Positions 63,084 to 64,000 of a stretch of DNA of 64,000 nucleotides are shown here, piece after piece. The position numbers were made by a program, and so were the translations under genes. Under the pieces are notes generated by a model. The model was not told where the DNA came from and did not search any database. It worked only from the letters and a program-made list of their open reading frames with translations. Source of the DNA: Acidocella sp. Lineage in GTDB: Bacteria; Pseudomonadota; Alphaproteobacteria; Acetobacterales; Acetobacteraceae. Numbering within the stretch: position 1 is the stretch's first letter; each line of letters begins with the position of its first letter. The stretch lies in contig JAMFRU010000117.1 of the NCBI GenBank assembly GCA_026224875.1, positions 1 to 64,000 on the forward strand. Reading direction: 5' to 3'.

Positions 63084-63098
63084 GAACAAAACAAGAAC
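63084..63098. promoter_or_regulatory. LexA (SOS) box between the 77-aa and S24 genes
   Basis: GAACAAAACAAGAAC is an exact GAAC-N7-GAAC site, as before recA at 9836. It is 78 bases from the 77-aa ATG and 107 from the S24 ATG, in AT-rich DNA. It could control either or both genes. Confidence 0.7.
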
Positions 63099-63204
63099 TT
63101 AACGGTTAATTCAGAGAAATTTTACGATAAAATTCCTATTTCACCCTTGGCTTCTCAGCAAAAATCTCTAAGGTCTTGAAGATTCAACATTGGCAGCATC
63201 AACC

Positions 63205-63852
63205 ATGCGGCATGAAGATATCTGGCGGGCGATCGACACGCTGGCGGCCGAAAACGGGCTCTCGCCATCCGGCCTCGCGCGCAAGGCCGGGCTGGACCCG
63301 ACCAGCTTCAATATTTCCAAACGCCGCGCCATTGGCGGCAAATTGCGCTGGCCCTCCTCCGAGAGCCTGGCCAAAATCCTGGTCGCCACCGGCGCCCGTC
63401 TGGAAGATTTCACAGCGCTGGTCAGCGGTGCACGCGCCATGCCGCCCGAAGCCCGCATGCGGGGGCGGAGCAAAATCCCGCTCATCGGCCTCGCGCAGGC
63501 AGGCTCAGAAGGGTTTTTCGACGATGGCGGCTATCCAGCCGGCGCCGGCTGGGACGAGGTCGAGCTGCCGGCCACAACCGATGCCAACGCCTATGCGCTG
63601 GCCATCAACGGCGAGTCCATGGAGCCGATCTACCGCGCCGGCGACCGCATCATCATCTCCCCCGCCGCCCCCGTGCGCGTGGGAGACCGCGTGGTGGCCC
63701 GCGCCAAAGACGGGGCGGTAATGGCCAAGGAACTGGCCCGGCGCACCGCCGGCCGCATCGAGCTCGCCAGCCTCAACCCGGAATTCCCCGAATTGCGCTT
63801 CGCGGCCGAAGATATTTTATGGATGCACCGCATCATCTGGGCCAGTCAGTAG
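63205..63852 (+). CDS. HTH / S24-peptidase repressor (LexA-like fold)
   Basis: 215 residues. The N-terminal XRE-type helix-turn-helix runs to about 65 (LSPSGLARKAGLDPTSFNISKR). The S24 part has a likely self-cleavage site Ala99-Gly100 (GLAQAGSEG), the Ser138 nucleophile in NGESMEPIYRAGD and the Lys175 general base in AVMAKEL. This is the plan of LexA and phage CI repressors, but the N-terminus is not the winged helix of LexA. RecA-stimulated self-cleavage is likely. ATG 63205 is chosen; an in-frame TTG at 63190 adds five residues. The 3' end overlaps the convergent partial gene. Confidence 0.88.
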   Translation: MRHEDIWRAIDTLAAENGLSPSGLARKAGLDPTSFNISKRRAIGGKLRWPSSESLAKILVATGARLEDFTALVSGARAMPPEARMRGRSKIPLIGLAQAGSEGFFDDGGYPAGAGWDEVELPATTDANAYALAINGESMEPIYRAGDRIIISPAAPVRVGDRVVARAKDGAVMAKELARRTAGRIELASLNPEFPELRFAAEDILWMHRIIWASQ

Positions 63853-64000
63853 GCCCAGCCGTCCACCGAAATATCGTTTGAGAGACAGAGCTGGGTTCTC
63901 GACCAGATGCCAGCTGGCGTAGCCGGCCAACCCCGCCAGCGGCAAGGTGGCCAGAGCCAGTATCCAAGGAGAGATGCCGGGGTCGTGCAGCACGATCAGC
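63817..64000 (-). CDS. Acyltransferase-3 family protein, C-terminal part (cut by window edge)
   Basis: The frame runs from the window end (first full codon 63999) to TAA at 63817 and gives 60 residues: a last membrane helix (PWILALATLPLAGLAGYASW) followed by HLVENPALSLKRYFG, the typical C-terminal signature of acyltransferase-3 (OafA/NodX) proteins. The start lies outside. It overlaps the end of the S24 gene by 36 bases on the opposite strand. Confidence 0.65.
   Translation of the reverse strand, partial: LIVLHDPGISPWILALATLPLAGLAGYASWHLVENPALSLKRYFGGRLGLLTGPDDAVHP

Noticed and set aside
63205-63852. Calling the S24 protein LexA itself
   Set aside because: The N-terminus is an XRE-like helix-turn-helix, not the LexA winged helix, although the self-cleavage domain is similar.
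1-64000. CRISPR arrays, tRNA or rRNA genes, riboswitches, replication origin
   Set aside because: No regularly spaced repeats, cloverleaf-like intergenic sequence, ribosomal motifs or DnaA-box clusters were noticed; the gaps are short and accounted for by repeats and promoters.

Overview
The window is a GC-rich, densely coding stretch of a proteobacterial chromosome. The best fit is an alphaproteobacterium, probably an acidophilic Acetobacteraceae of the Acidocella/Acidiphilium type. Three things support this: two SOS operators of the alphaproteobacterial form GAAC-N7-GAAC (9836 and 63084), an AddAB recombination enzyme in a tsaE-murU-addB-addA-trxA string, and long-form SerA, Thermus-type isocitrate dehydrogenase and family-specific small proteins. 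The genus is an inference from protein character, not from a marker gene. No rRNA, tRNA, CRISPR array, replication origin or intact prophage was seen. The only insertion-sequence trace is a transposase C-terminus at the left edge.

Layout. 1-9.6 kb: transposase tail, an AIM24 protein, an ApbE-like UPF0280 protein, an FAD oxidoreductase with an alpha/beta hydrolase, an O-antigen-ligase-like membrane protein coupled to a beta-propeller protein, a MazF-type toxin-antitoxin pair with a perfect palindromic operator, a sterol-desaturase-family protein, a VOC protein and argG. 9.6-15.8 kb: SOS-controlled recA, a hybrid histidine kinase and alaS, separated by large inverted-repeat elements. 15.9-20.9 kb: a four-gene minus-strand envelope-glycan operon (DUF2142 protein, membrane GT2, an iron-sulfur GMC oxidoreductase, a sugar epimerase). 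20.9-24.4 kb: serA and serC with a divergent Lrp regulator. 24.4-33.8 kb: cynS behind a VapBC pair, then thioesterase, trxA, addA, addB, murU and tsaE as one tightly coupled unit.

33.9-41.8 kb: ferredoxin-NADP reductase, tag, an OafA-type acyltransferase, a DUF2784 protein, a lipoprotein hydrolase, a small zinc-finger protein and polA, whose proofreading residues are substituted. 41.9-44.1 kb: an unrecognised, AT-richer two-gene unit with its own promoter. 44.2-51.1 kb: icd, a frameshifted FUSC gene, a GMC oxidoreductase, a thiolase and a CoA-transferase. 51.2-55.8 kb: AraC and TetR regulators with candidate operators, a hydrolase and a TPR-sulfotransferase. 55.9-64 kb: trpBA, a PhyH dioxygenase, a PAS protein, two Gly/His-rich lipoproteins, cysQ, pepA, a decayed NTF2-like gene, an uncharacterised 77-aa protein facing an S24 repressor across an SOS box, and the end of a second acyltransferase.

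Most of the window is housekeeping metabolism (Arg, Ser, Trp, TCA) and DNA repair (RecA, AddAB, Tag, Pol I). The points most worth attention are the proofreading-dead Pol I, the SOS-linked S24 locus, the iron-sulfur oxidoreductase glycan operon, the orphan pair at 41.9-44.1 kb, and a family of 3'-end hairpin repeats whose stems vary in a paired way.
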